From contig CAAFZT010000053.1 in assembly GCA_900767605.1 (NCBI GenBank), positions 1 to 34,335 on the forward strand: a stretch of DNA of 34,335 nucleotides. The letters run 5' to 3'. The notes beneath the pieces were generated by a model that was not told the DNA's origin, did no database searches, and saw nothing but the letters and a program-made list of their open reading frames with translations. Positions 16,221 to 25,197 of this stretch are shown here, in pieces; positions within the stretch are counted from its first letter, which is position 1; each line of letters opens with the position of its first letter. Made by a program: the position numbers and the translations under genes. The DNA is from Bacilli bacterium (GTDB taxonomy: Bacteria > Bacillota_I > Bacilli_A > RFN20 > CAG-826).

Positions 16221-18164
16221 TTAATTCAATGAACACGCCGCATCATAGGCGGATTTGATCGCGTTTTCAATCGTGCAGGGCTTGCCTTCGAGGCAATCGC
16301 CGATCATGACCACGTGGGCATCCACGCCTTCAAAGTCCATTTTATTCTTGAACGAAGTAAGCGCCGTGACGATGGTGTCGCCTTCGAATTTGGCTTCGCC
16401 CGTCGCTTGTCCTTCCGCGTTCAACGTATCGACGCGGACCCCATCCTTCTCAAAGGCTTTGATTTTGGAAAGGGTATGCACGCCGACGTGGTGGGCATCA
16501 AAGGATTTGAGGATTGTCGGAAGAATCGTCGAGCTTTCTTCCTTGGCGATTTTCTCCTGCATTTCCACGATTTCGACGGAATAGCCGCGTTCGGCAAGAT
16601 ATTCCGCCGTTTCGGTGCCGACGAGTCCGCCACCGCAGACGATGACTTTGCCAAAGGGAATCGCGCGATTGGCCAAGACATCCCAAGCAGAGAGAACGTT
16701 CGGCAAATCATAACCCGGGAAATGGATATCCGCGTTGTGGGCGCCGATCGCGATGAAGACATCATCGAAATCTTTCGCCATTTCCTTGGTGAATTCGCAG
16801 TTCAAATGGATTTGAACGCCGAGTTCCTTCATCTGATATTCAAAATAGGAGAGAAGGCGGCGCATTTCCTCTTTACGGGGAGGAACGGAAGCAATGTTAA
16901 TTTGTCCGCCGACGGAAAGGCTCTTTTCAAAGACTTCCACGCGATGGCCGCGGAGGGTCAAAACACGGGCGGCTTCGAGCCCAGCAACCCCAGCACCAAC
17001 CACGGCGACGCGGTGGGCTTTTGCTGCCTTTTCGATATGACGGGTCGCCTCGAATCCGTTTTCCGCGTTCAAGACGCAGGAAAGGAAGCGACGGCTCGTG
17101 ATGGCATCGGTACAGCCTTTGTTGCACATGATGCATTCGCGAATGGCACCCGGTTTGCCTTCTTGAAGTTTGTTGGCAAAATCGGGATCCGCGAGGAGAG
17201 AACGGCCATAGGAGACCATGTCACAGACGCCTTGTTCCACCAAGGCTTCTCCGACCATCGGGCTCACGATGCGACCAACGAGGGAAACAGGAATCGAAAC
17301 GGCTTTCTTCACCGCCTTGCATTCTTCTAGCATGAAGTTATAGGGGCGGGTTCCCATCGCCGGAATCGTGTCGTTCATATTGCCCGTGTGGTTAGCTTGG
17401 GCGACATGAATCATATCCACGCCATTGGCTTCAAGCAATTTGGCGAGTTCCACCGCTTCTTCTAACGGCAATCCGCCTTTTCCTAGCATCGAGCCATCCG
17501 GCTGTTTGGTGATGATGGGGAGCTTGTATTCGATCAGCATATCGCCCGAGACTTCTTTGATGGCTTTCACAACCATCAAGGCGAAACGGACGCGGTTTTC
17601 AAACGATCCGCCGAATTCGTCGTTGCGGTGATTGATGATCGGCGAGCAAAGCGAACCGACCAAACGGTCGCCGTGGATTTCCACCACATCAATTCCAGCC
17701 GCCACCATTCTCTTCACGCAGGCTTGGAAACGACCAAGAATCACTTGGAGTTGCTCGTTTGTCACTTCGTTGGAGAAATAAAGCATGTCGTGATGGAGTT
17801 TTTCGCGGCCTTCTTGCATCTTGCCCGCTGCAAAAAGCTTCGCAAGTCCATCCGCGTCGTATTCCGGATGGAAGATTTGAAGGCCGACTTTGGCCCCGTA
17901 GGCGTGGAGCGAATCCGCGAGGGCTTTGAATCCCGGGATTTGGGCGTCCATGAATAGCTTTGGGGTCGGGGAGAAGGTTGGGATGGGGACGACGTCGCCT
18001 AAAACAATATAGGCGGTGCCGCCTTTGGCCAAACGAGTATAGAACGAAAGGGATTGCTCGCCGATCGAGCCGTCCTTTTCTTCGTACCCCGTCGTTAGAG
18101 GCGGGAACATGATGCGGTTTTTAAACGTAACGTTTTTCACCGTCAAGGGTTCAAGCAATTTCAT
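16221..18164 (-). CDS. NADH:flavin oxidoreductase (OYE/2,4-dienoyl-CoA reductase type) with Fe-S and FAD domains
   Basis: 647 residues from ATG 18164, with GGAGG 8 nt upstream; the ATG at 18179 contains that site. The N-terminal old-yellow-enzyme TIM barrel with FMN (about 1-330, NRIMFPPLTTGY, EIHGDRLVGSLCSP) is followed by a four-Cys [4Fe-4S] motif CIMCNKGC...SC (about 345-368). A nucleotide-binding module follows (VAVVGAGVAGLEAARVL and VIVCGGGLVGTETAEYLAERG). This is the FadH/BaiCD/BaiH architecture that reduces conjugated double bonds with NAD(P)H. Substrate is unknown. In this operon an unsaturated sugar acid or an aglycone is plausible but unproven. It starts 1 nt after the HAD stop. Confidence 0.9.
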   Translation of the reverse strand: MKLLEPLTVKNVTFKNRIMFPPLTTGYEEKDGSIGEQSLSFYTRLAKGGTAYIVLGDVVPIPTFSPTPKLFMDAQIPGFKALADSLHAYGAKVGLQIFHPEYDADGLAKLFAAGKMQEGREKLHHDMLYFSNEVTNEQLQVILGRFQACVKRMVAAGIDVVEIHGDRLVGSLCSPIINHRNDEFGGSFENRVRFALMVVKAIKEVSGDMLIEYKLPIITKQPDGSMLGKGGLPLEEAVELAKLLEANGVDMIHVAQANHTGNMNDTIPAMGTRPYNFMLEECKAVKKAVSIPVSLVGRIVSPMVGEALVEQGVCDMVSYGRSLLADPDFANKLQEGKPGAIRECIMCNKGCTDAITSRRFLSCVLNAENGFEATRHIEKAAKAHRVAVVGAGVAGLEAARVLTLRGHRVEVFEKSLSVGGQINIASVPPRKEEMRRLLSYFEYQMKELGVQIHLNCEFTKEMAKDFDDVFIAIGAHNADIHFPGYDLPNVLSAWDVLANRAIPFGKVIVCGGGLVGTETAEYLAERGYSVEIVEMQEKIAKEESSTILPTILKSFDAHHVGVHTLSKIKAFEKDGVRVDTLNAEGQATGEAKFEGDTIVTALTSFKNKMDFEGVDAHVVMIGDCLEGKPCTIENAIKSAYDAACSLN

Positions 18165-18165
18165 T

Positions 18166-19011
18166 TTATTTTCCTCCATTTTCTAAAAAGTCATGGAATT
18201 CATGGATGTATCGGGCTTCCACTTCATCATGGTATTGCCCTTTTTCGATGAGAGGGGCCACTTCTTTTTGCAGTCTCTCCCAGCTTTCCGCTTCCTTCGT
18301 GGGAATGATCGGATAGAAATGCACGTGGTTGGCTTCTGCGGCTTTTAAGTCACCGAGGGCATCGCCTAACATCACCACGTGGTCTGGAGAATAGCCTAAG
18401 GCCAATCCTTGAGCGATGATGTCTTTCTTCGAGCCCTTGTCTTGGCAAGCGCAATCAAGGAAATAGGGCATAAGGCCACGCGAGGTCCATTCCTCATAGA
18501 CGGCGCCCTTGTTTGCACTGGAAACGCCTAATAAATCCGCGAATAGACTCAAGGTTTTCAAGGTTTCCTTCACGCCTTTAAATTCTTGGGCAGGGGGCAA
18601 AGAGGCAATCGAGGCATTGACCAAGTTCGACCACTTCAGGGCCATTTCTAGGCAAGCGGGGTGGCTGGATTTGGCCATCCATTCCTTCAAAGCATCGTTA
18701 CTTAAGGCCGAAGAATGATCGACGAAATCCTCAAAATCTTCTAGTCCATCGGGGGCATAACCATAACGTTCTTTCACAAAGAGCAAAATAGCCTTTAAGC
18801 CCTGGAAGCGGTTGATGCCCCTGGTCAAAGAATAGAGGTTCAACCGATTCCATTCGCTTAGAATTTCTTCGCGATGAGGGGGAAGAGGGAAGGCGTCGAA
18901 TAGGCACGGACCGAAGGAGCGAAGATGCTTCACGGTCATCGTGTCCATGATTGTCCCATCCGAATCGATGCAAAGGAGGAAATCGTGGGAGCGAGTTCCA
19001 GAAAGCATCAT
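18166..19011 (-). CDS. HAD superfamily phosphatase, operon member
   Basis: 281 residues from ATG 19011; GTG 19014 and ATG 19008 are also possible. Its ATG overlaps the SDR stop (TGATG), implying translational coupling. HAD motifs are LCIDSDGTIMDTM (nucleophile Asp and the Asp two residues on), GVSSANKGA, a Lys in GSKKDII, and VMLGDALGDLKAA. An alpha-helical cap lies between about 30 and 150, as in class I (beta-phosphoglucomutase-like) enzymes. The product is probably a cytoplasmic sugar or sugar-acid phosphatase. Its substrate may be a dead-end phosphate arising in this pathway; that is inference. Confidence 0.85.
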   Translation of the reverse strand: MMLSGTRSHDFLLCIDSDGTIMDTMTVKHLRSFGPCLFDAFPLPPHREEILSEWNRLNLYSLTRGINRFQGLKAILLFVKERYGYAPDGLEDFEDFVDHSSALSNDALKEWMAKSSHPACLEMALKWSNLVNASIASLPPAQEFKGVKETLKTLSLFADLLGVSSANKGAVYEEWTSRGLMPYFLDCACQDKGSKKDIIAQGLALGYSPDHVVMLGDALGDLKAAEANHVHFYPIIPTKEAESWERLQKEVAPLIEKGQYHDEVEARYIHEFHDFLENGGK

Positions 19012-19859
19012 CACACTCCGCTATAGGACGAGAATCCGCCGTCGATGGGGACGCAGATGCCCGTGATGAAGCTCGCGGCTTCCGGGCTAAGAAGGAAGAG
19101 GGTCGCGCCAACGAGTTCTTCCACTTCGCCAAATCGTCCCATCGGAGTCGCGTTCAAGATTTTGTGGGTACGAGCCGTGGGGGTGCCATCTTCGTTCCAA
19201 AGCAATTTGGCGTTTTGGGTCGTGGAGAAGAATCCCGGGGCAATCGCGTTGACGCGGATGCCAAGATGGGAGAAATGAACAGCAAGCCACTGGGTGAAAT
19301 TCTTCACCGCGGATTTGGCTCCGCTATAGGCCGGGATTTTGGTGAGCGGCGTATAAGCGTTCATGCTGGCGATATTAAGGATGGAGCAGCCTTTTCTTCC
19401 CACCATGTCTTTGGCAAAGACTTGGGAGGGGAGGAGGGTTCCGATGAAATTCAAATTGAAGACGAATTCGACGCCTTTCTCGTCCAAGTCGAAGAAGGTC
19501 TTCATCTCTTTTTGGGCGTCATCGAGTTCGGCGAATTCGTTGTCCGTGGTCGCACGGGGGTTGTTTCCGCCGGCACCATTAACGAGGATGTCGCAAGGTC
19601 CGAAGTCCGCTAAAACCTTTTGGTGGGCTTCTTCTAGCGCTTCCTTGCTCAAAACATTAGCGGCATATCCTTTGGCGACGAATCCTTCCGCCACGATTTT
19701 GGCAGCGGCTCGATCAGCAGCTTCTTGATTGAGGTCAAGCAGGGCGACTTTGGCACCGCATTGGGCAATCGCTTCCGCAAGGCTGGAGCAGATGACTCCG
19801 CCGGCGCCGGTCACGACGACGACTTTGTCTTTTAAATCGATTTCAAATGGCAATTTCAT
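19011..19859 (-). CDS. uxuB: SDR-type D-mannonate oxidoreductase (fructuronate reductase)
   Basis: 282 residues, with AAGGAGG upstream of the ATG. It is a short-chain dehydrogenase. The nucleotide-binding loop is TGAGGVICSS (a Cys follows Ile where many have Gly), then LDLN, VNGAGGNNP, and the catalytic Ser-Tyr-Lys set (NIASMNAY...YSGAKSAV). The length, the long 90-130 insertion (PRATTDNEFAELDDA...) and the FSTTQNAKLLWNEDGTPTART segment match B. subtilis YjmF/UxuB-type enzymes, which reduce D-fructuronate to D-mannonate. This supplies the substrate for UxuA in the same operon. Other sugar-acid dehydrogenases of this subfamily exist, so specificity is inferred from context. Confidence 0.88.
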   Translation of the reverse strand: MKLPFEIDLKDKVVVVTGAGGVICSSLAEAIAQCGAKVALLDLNQEAADRAAAKIVAEGFVAKGYAANVLSKEALEEAHQKVLADFGPCDILVNGAGGNNPRATTDNEFAELDDAQKEMKTFFDLDEKGVEFVFNLNFIGTLLPSQVFAKDMVGRKGCSILNIASMNAYTPLTKIPAYSGAKSAVKNFTQWLAVHFSHLGIRVNAIAPGFFSTTQNAKLLWNEDGTPTARTHKILNATPMGRFGEVEELVGATLFLLSPEAASFITGICVPIDGGFSSYSGV

Positions 19860-19874
19860 GTTTTTGCCTCCTTT

Positions 19875-21638
19875 TTAGAAAGTGGTGTTGGGCGTTCCAC
19901 AGAACGCGTCGACGGGAGAAATACCTTCAAACTTTCCCCTGTCTAATAGTTTATCGATGAGGACGTCCACCGTCACAACATTCTTGTCGTAGGCGTTGAT
20001 GTAATTTTTCACCTGCGGGACATCGAATAGATGGAACGGGGAACAAAAAGAAACGAAGAGGACGGGCAATTCGAACACATACCAGGGCACATCCGCGGTT
20101 CCTTTGGATAATTTCCAAGAAATACGCTGCACCGTGTTATGGGAATCGAAATGAGCTAGCTGGATGACGAGATCATAATGATCGGTCAAATCATGGATCG
20201 GGGTCTTGTTGTTATAGACATTCCCCACCAAACGGAAGGCTTCCATCGGGGGCAATTTCTTGGCCTTGTCCATCAAGGATTCGAAGATCGTGACTTCAAA
20301 CCCTTCTTTTTCTAGCTTTTCCTTCACTTGCTCAGCAAGGGTCAAACCCCGTTTTGGCATCATGAAGGCGAAGGGATTTTCATCTTCTTGCCCCACGAGA
20401 AGAATGCGGTGATATTTTTCCGGCGTTAAGGGGAAGAGATGATCTTCGTCTTTCACTAACGTAATGCCTTTTTCCGCGACCTCTTTGGTATAAACGGAAT
20501 CTTGCTTCAAAACCTCTTTGATTTTCTCTTCGTCAAAAGAGGGGAAATCCTTCTCCAAATCGAAGGAAGCGTATCCGAGTTTGGCCTTTAAGCCTAGGAT
20601 ACGGCGAAGCGCATCGTTTAAGCGAGCTTCGTCGAAGATGCCTTTTTCATAGCCTTCGCGAACAAATGCCAAGTCTTCTTCGTAATCGTTATAGAAGAGA
20701 ATCATGTCCATTCCGCTGGCAATGGCTAAGGGCAGCAAGTCTTTTCTTTTGCCCGCGCAGGTGAATCCGACCATATGGGTCGCATCCGTCACGGCGAGGC
20801 CATTGAAACCAAGCTTTTCTTTTAATAAGCCGTTGATGAGTTCTGGGCAAATCGTGGCAGGACGGTAGGCGAGTTCGGGGTGATTGGCATCCTTTCCTGC
20901 ATAAGAAGGCAAGGAAATATGTCCGACCATCACCATGTCTAATCCTTCTTGAATCAACGAGGAATAGACCATGCCAAAGCTCTTGTCCCATTCTTCTTGG
21001 GATAAGGGGTTGGTCACGGGGGCTAAATGCTGGTCGCGTTCATCATACCCGTCTCCTGGGAAATGCTTCGCCGCGGCGAGCAGGCCCTGCGAATGGATGC
21101 CACGCAGGAATTCAAGAGACATCGCTTTCACTTTTTCAGGATCGTTGCCAAACGTGCGGTTAGAAATCACGGGGTTATGGAAATCGTGATGGATATCCAC
21201 AATCGGGGCGAAAATCGTATTGACGCCCACCATGGACGCTTCTTTGGCTGAAACTTCACCAAGCTCATAGGCTAGATGCAAGTCATTGGTCGCGGCGATT
21301 TTGGTTTCGCAACCCACCAAAGTTCCTCCGTTGAAGGCTCCATTGCCACCGGATTCGCAATTAGCCGCCACAAAGCAGGGGATCGAAGAATACTTCTGTA
21401 CATTGCGGTTATGGTCATAGATGTCTTTGGCCGAACCGGGGTTATATCGGACGCCTCCCGGCGCGCGCTTCTCCATGTTTTCTTTTAAATCCTCTTCCTT
21501 TTTGGAGGCGGTTAAGTCAATGAAGAGTTGTTTGAATTTCGTTTCGAGATCCATGGAGGCGATGGTGTTCTCGACCCAGGTAATTTGAGCTGGATTTAAT
21601 TCGTATGGTTTTTTGGTCAAATCTACGAATTTAGGCAT
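19875..21638 (-). CDS. Glycoside hydrolase family 3, cytoplasmic
   Basis: 587 residues, with AAGGAGG upstream of the ATG and no signal peptide. The N-terminal TIM barrel carries KHFPGDGYDERDQH (191-204), the NagZ-type loop with the Asp-x-His acid/base dyad (D202, H204). The nucleophile is D285 in LAVTDATHMV. A C-terminal alpha/beta sandwich domain follows (about 390-587). The Asp-His dyad points to the beta-N-acetylhexosaminidase/phosphorylase branch of GH3 rather than beta-glucosidases. In this operon it probably splits imported beta-linked hexosaminyl-uronate or similar disaccharides. The gene starts after a strong intra-operon hairpin. Confidence 0.9.
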   Translation of the reverse strand: MPKFVDLTKKPYELNPAQITWVENTIASMDLETKFKQLFIDLTASKKEEDLKENMEKRAPGGVRYNPGSAKDIYDHNRNVQKYSSIPCFVAANCESGGNGAFNGGTLVGCETKIAATNDLHLAYELGEVSAKEASMVGVNTIFAPIVDIHHDFHNPVISNRTFGNDPEKVKAMSLEFLRGIHSQGLLAAAKHFPGDGYDERDQHLAPVTNPLSQEEWDKSFGMVYSSLIQEGLDMVMVGHISLPSYAGKDANHPELAYRPATICPELINGLLKEKLGFNGLAVTDATHMVGFTCAGKRKDLLPLAIASGMDMILFYNDYEEDLAFVREGYEKGIFDEARLNDALRRILGLKAKLGYASFDLEKDFPSFDEEKIKEVLKQDSVYTKEVAEKGITLVKDEDHLFPLTPEKYHRILLVGQEDENPFAFMMPKRGLTLAEQVKEKLEKEGFEVTIFESLMDKAKKLPPMEAFRLVGNVYNNKTPIHDLTDHYDLVIQLAHFDSHNTVQRISWKLSKGTADVPWYVFELPVLFVSFCSPFHLFDVPQVKNYINAYDKNVVTVDVLIDKLLDRGKFEGISPVDAFCGTPNTTF

Positions 21639-21674
21639 AGACGTCCCTCCTTTCTTTTTTAATATCTTGGAAAC

Positions 21675-21698
21675 GGGGGCAGGCCGAAGCCCGCCCCC
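21675..21698 (-). promoter_or_regulatory. Intra-operon hairpin with UUCG tetraloop
   Basis: Minus-strand RNA forms a 10-bp GC-rich stem (GGGGGCGGGC/GCCUGCCCCC, one G-U) closed by UUCG. No T run follows directly. It lies between the lipoprotein stop (21718) and the GH3 start (21638), in the longest gap of the operon (79 nt). It probably protects upstream transport mRNA from 3' decay or causes partial termination. Confidence 0.8.
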
Positions 21699-21717
21699 AA
21701 GTTAAGCAATTTGGCGA

Positions 21718-23118
21718 TTAGGCCAAGGTGATCGTGATGGTGTTAGTGCCTTCGACGATCGAGAAGCACCAGAAACCAAACATTTCTTTGCCACCCATCG
21801 CATCTTTTTCGTTGTTCTTAACGGATTTGACAGTCTTGCCTTCCGGGGCAGTGACTTTGAGGGCAAGGGTGTTGCCAACAACGAGCTTGTTGGCATCGGC
21901 CGGGACTAAGTGTTGGAAGTCTTGGCCAGCGCAGGTCATCGCAACGACCTTGCAGCCTTGGAGGTCTTCCGGAAGAACGAGGGTGCCAACTTTGACATCC
22001 GGGTTCTTGTCAGAGCCATCGATGTTGACGCCGACTTTGTTGACGCCTTCTTGGATTTCGAAATAGAAGAATCCGTCATCGGAAGGCTTTTCGAGAGAGG
22101 TTGTACCGAGAGTGACGCGGACAATTTTATTGGAACCAGCTGGGGTCACTTTGACGGCGAGATATTGTCCGACGACAACTTCCGCACCGTTGCTAACGGC
22201 GGTCTTTTCGCCACCGATAGTCGGGGTGGTGTAGACTTCGAGAATCGCGTCGTCCGGGCTCGGGATCGAAACAGTGCCTTTGGTCAATTGATGATCGATG
22301 GTGGATTTCTTTTCGATGGCCTGGCCATAGGTGGCGCCATAAGCACGGGTGCCTTGAATCGTAATCACAGGGGCCGGGGTCATGATCGGCATCGCGAGCC
22401 GAGCGTTAATCGCTTCGGTGTAGGAAGTGACGTAGCCGGAAGCGTTGGTTTGAACGGTGTAAACGCCAGCGCTTTTGCCGTCGATACCAGGGAAATCAGA
22501 AACGCCACTGTCGGTGTTATAGCCAATATAGGAAGAGGTCGCATCGAATTGGACGCCTTCTCCTTCCACTTTGGCGGCGGGTTCCGCGTCTAAGAATTCG
22601 TCCGCGGCGATGTTGCCGGTGGAAAGTCCGAATTCGCGGTGGAAATAGCTATTTGCACCGTCATAAAGAGCGGTGGAGGTAGAGATATCACCCGCGTTGT
22701 TGTGGGAAATCTTGACCAAGAATTCGTCGATTTTGGCACGAGCGGCTTCTTCCGAAGCAAGCTTGGTCGGATTTTCCATGACGTTGGTGAGATAGAAATA
22801 GTCGGATTCGGCTTTGTAAACCAAAGCTTCGGCTTTGCTTGCAACACCCTTATCCTTGCCGTTGCGGACAACGTGGAGGTAGAGGCTGCCAGCGGTTAAA
22901 TCGTATTCGCCGGTGGTGACGTCATCGATGCTGTGTTCAAAGTTGGCAAACTTATCGCTGTCAGCCGTGACGTCGTATTTGGCCGTGTAGGTGAATTGAA
23001 CGGTGCCGGTCAATTCTTTGCTGAAGCCATTGATGATGTCGGCCGCAGATTTTCCGCCGCAGCTCGCAAGAAGAGCAGCCGAGGCGAGGACCATGATGAT
23101 TTTGCTGTTGTTTTTCAT
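21718..23118 (-). CDS. Lipoprotein with two C-terminal beta repeats, unknown function
   Basis: 466 residues, with AAGGAG 6 nt upstream. Signal peptide with lipobox LLASC (Cys20), so membrane-anchored outside the cell. The N-terminal 300 residues are beta-rich and fit no family I know. Two tandem repeats of about 85 residues follow. They align at VVVGQYLAVKVTP...FFYFEIQEGVNKVGVNI (about 320-380) and LVVGNTLALKVTA...FWCFSIVEGTNTITITL (about 415-466), probably Ig-like sandwiches. Its place in an uptake operon suggests a surface glycan-binding or glycan-presenting role. It is separate from the importer's binding protein. Function is unproven. Confidence 0.85.
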   Translation of the reverse strand: MKNNSKIIMVLASAALLASCGGKSAADIINGFSKELTGTVQFTYTAKYDVTADSDKFANFEHSIDDVTTGEYDLTAGSLYLHVVRNGKDKGVASKAEALVYKAESDYFYLTNVMENPTKLASEEAARAKIDEFLVKISHNNAGDISTSTALYDGANSYFHREFGLSTGNIAADEFLDAEPAAKVEGEGVQFDATSSYIGYNTDSGVSDFPGIDGKSAGVYTVQTNASGYVTSYTEAINARLAMPIMTPAPVITIQGTRAYGATYGQAIEKKSTIDHQLTKGTVSIPSPDDAILEVYTTPTIGGEKTAVSNGAEVVVGQYLAVKVTPAGSNKIVRVTLGTTSLEKPSDDGFFYFEIQEGVNKVGVNIDGSDKNPDVKVGTLVLPEDLQGCKVVAMTCAGQDFQHLVPADANKLVVGNTLALKVTAPEGKTVKSVKNNEKDAMGGKEMFGFWCFSIVEGTNTITITLA

Positions 23119-23138
23119 AACAATCTCCTTTTATTTGA

Positions 23139-23885
23139 TTAGGCCTTTTTGCCTAAAGAAACCCATTTTTTCATCGTATCGAAGGCGACGATGATCTCCT
23201 TTTCCCAGAACGTCCAACTGTGATCGGCTTCCGGGACAAACCGATATTCGACGCCCACGTGATTTTCCTTTAAGAAGGTATTGAATTCACGGCTGGGGCC
23301 GATGATGAAATCTTTTTCTCCAATGCTCAAGAACACGTGCAGGTCCTTCTCCTTTTGCTTCAGGAAATGGCTTTGCAAGGTTCCGAATTTGCTCTCATCG
23401 ATGAAGTCGGGCTTTGTTGCGGGCGATAGAGCCACGCATCCCGTGTATTTATCAACGTTGGTGAGGTAATGGTACAAAGCGCCGTACCCGCCCATCGAAA
23501 CCCCAATCACGAATAACGGGGCTTCGGGGGAGAGGTTTTTGAAATTCCCATAGAGGTAATCCAGTAGGTCTTCTTCGAGGAAGTCGTAATGGTTATCGAT
23601 GGGGCCGAGGTTTAAGTACCACTTGTTCTCGCCGTTAATGAAGCAGGCGGCGAAGTGATTCTTTTCACAAAGCGATTCGATCGTCGTGTTGTTGATCCAG
23701 GCTTTGCGATTGTCTCCGAAGCCGCAAAGGCCAATGATGAGCGGGAAATGCTCCGTGCGATGCTGGTAGTATTCCTTATCGTGGTTATTGAGCGCTTCGT
23801 GCAAGTTTGCAGACGGGAGAACCAAGGAGATTTCCACGCGGCGGCCGAGGTGCTTGGCGTAGAAATCAATGTCCATTCTCGCCAT
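23139..23885 (-). CDS. Alpha/beta hydrolase, esterase D-like (PF00756)
   Basis: 248 residues from ATG 23885, with AAGGAGG 8 nt upstream. Catalytic triad visible: Ser in GVSMGGYGAL, Asp in GEKDFIIGPS, His in EADHSWTFWE; oxyanion segment IIGLCGFGDN. No signal peptide, so intracellular. Family members include acetyl-xylan, feruloyl and S-formylglutathione esterases. In this operon removal of acyl groups from imported uronate oligosaccharides is likely. Its start is one base after the stop of the binding-protein gene. Confidence 0.88.
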   Translation of the reverse strand: MARMDIDFYAKHLGRRVEISLVLPSANLHEALNNHDKEYYQHRTEHFPLIIGLCGFGDNRKAWINNTTIESLCEKNHFAACFINGENKWYLNLGPIDNHYDFLEEDLLDYLYGNFKNLSPEAPLFVIGVSMGGYGALYHYLTNVDKYTGCVALSPATKPDFIDESKFGTLQSHFLKQKEKDLHVFLSIGEKDFIIGPSREFNTFLKENHVGVEYRFVPEADHSWTFWEKEIIVAFDTMKKWVSLGKKA

Positions 23886-23886
23886 A

Positions 23887-25197
23887 TCACTTGCCTCCTT
23901 GTGCCGCATTACGTTCGATCATCTTTTGGAGATAATATTCGGTCATTTCTTTGGCCGCGCGGCGTTCTTCTTCAATCGAAGTGCCAACGGAGCCAACGTA
24001 ATGTGCGTAATCTTTGGTCGCAGCGTAGTCGGTCGGGTTCTGGCAGGTACCAGCAATTCCGAAGAAGACATTGTTTTCGTCTGCGATTTTGATGGCGGCG
24101 TTACGGTCCGTATCATCCTGAAGAGAGATGATGAAGTCGACGTTGCTATCCACGAGGGCCTTGCAGCCAATCGACTGGGTATTCGAAGACGTGATCGATT
24201 CGGTTTTGACCTCGACGTTATAGACATCGGCGAGATAGCCCATCATGTAATCCATGTAGGCTTGGACGGTGTCGTTGACGGAGCTAGGAACAAGCAATCC
24301 GGCTTTTAAGCGACGTCCGGTACGTTTGACATCCTGAATTCCCTCGTTGCTTTCATAAAGGGCTTTGATGGCTTCGTAATCGCTCGCGGCGAGCCAATCG
24401 ATGAGTTTTTGGGCTCCGTAGCTGTCGCTAGTTTTGTCGAAGAAGCGATCCAAGTTCGTCTTCATGATGGTCGGGTGGACGGTGTCATTGAGTTCATATT
24501 GGTCAACGGCCGACATGGTTTCATATTCTTCCACCGATTTGATGGCCCAGTTGACGACGCTTAAGGACAAGGCAGTCCCATCCGCGTTTTTCATGGCCTT
24601 GCCATTATCCACCGCGTCGACGCAGGCCGCGAAGATTGGGGCCACGTGGGCGGTGTATTTGGTCACCAAGTAGGAGAGGGATCCGGCTTTGAACGCATTG
24701 TAATAGTTCGTGCAGAACCCACCCATTGTCGCGTTTTGGGTGCCAAGACCGCTGGCTTTGATTGCGTTAGCGGCAAATTCCACGCCGTTGCAGGTCGAGA
24801 TGACTGCCATCGGCTTTTGGTTGGCGAGCGGCTTGTTGTACTGCAAGCCCGTATCCCAAGTTTGGTTGTTGACCATGTAGACTTTGGCGTCTTTGGGCAA
24901 ATCCGAATTCGCGCGGTCGTAGCTGATTTTGAATTTCTTCGCGTCTTTTTCCGCTTCGTATCCCGTCACGGTGATGCCGTGATCGGCCAAGGCATCGTTC
25001 ATGCCAAGCCACTTGTTCGTGAAGTGCTGGTCTTTGATGCCATAGTAGTTATAAAGAGCGAAGAAGAGCGTGTTGGTCGTTCCCGCGAAAGGAACCACCG
25101 TTTCATTTTGCTTAATGAAGAGGAATGGGGAGCAGGCCGAGGCACAGGTGGCGCCAAGGCAAGCTAAGCCAACGATCATCAATTTGTTCTTTTTCAT
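23887..25197 (-). CDS. ABC sugar-importer substrate-binding lipoprotein
   Basis: 436 residues from ATG 25197 (GGAGG upstream); its ATG overlaps the permease stop (ATGA). Signal peptide with lipobox ASAC (Cys22). It is longer than the 320-350 residues of RbsB-type binding proteins. The C-terminal 140 residues (LKAGLLVPSSVNDTVQAYMDYMMGYLADVYNVEV... then NVDFIISLQDDTDRNAAIKIADENNVFFGIAG) look like the first lobe of a type I periplasmic-binding fold. The N-terminal part has a different, weaker lobe-like pattern. Lobe order may therefore be rearranged. Assignment rests mainly on linkage to two BPD_transp_2 permeases and an RbsA-like ATPase. Confidence 0.8.
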   Translation of the reverse strand: MKKNKLMIVGLACLGATCASACSPFLFIKQNETVVPFAGTTNTLFFALYNYYGIKDQHFTNKWLGMNDALADHGITVTGYEAEKDAKKFKISYDRANSDLPKDAKVYMVNNQTWDTGLQYNKPLANQKPMAVISTCNGVEFAANAIKASGLGTQNATMGGFCTNYYNAFKAGSLSYLVTKYTAHVAPIFAACVDAVDNGKAMKNADGTALSLSVVNWAIKSVEEYETMSAVDQYELNDTVHPTIMKTNLDRFFDKTSDSYGAQKLIDWLAASDYEAIKALYESNEGIQDVKRTGRRLKAGLLVPSSVNDTVQAYMDYMMGYLADVYNVEVKTESITSSNTQSIGCKALVDSNVDFIISLQDDTDRNAAIKIADENNVFFGIAGTCQNPTDYAATKDYAHYVGSVGTSIEEERRAAKEMTEYYLQKMIERNAAQGGK

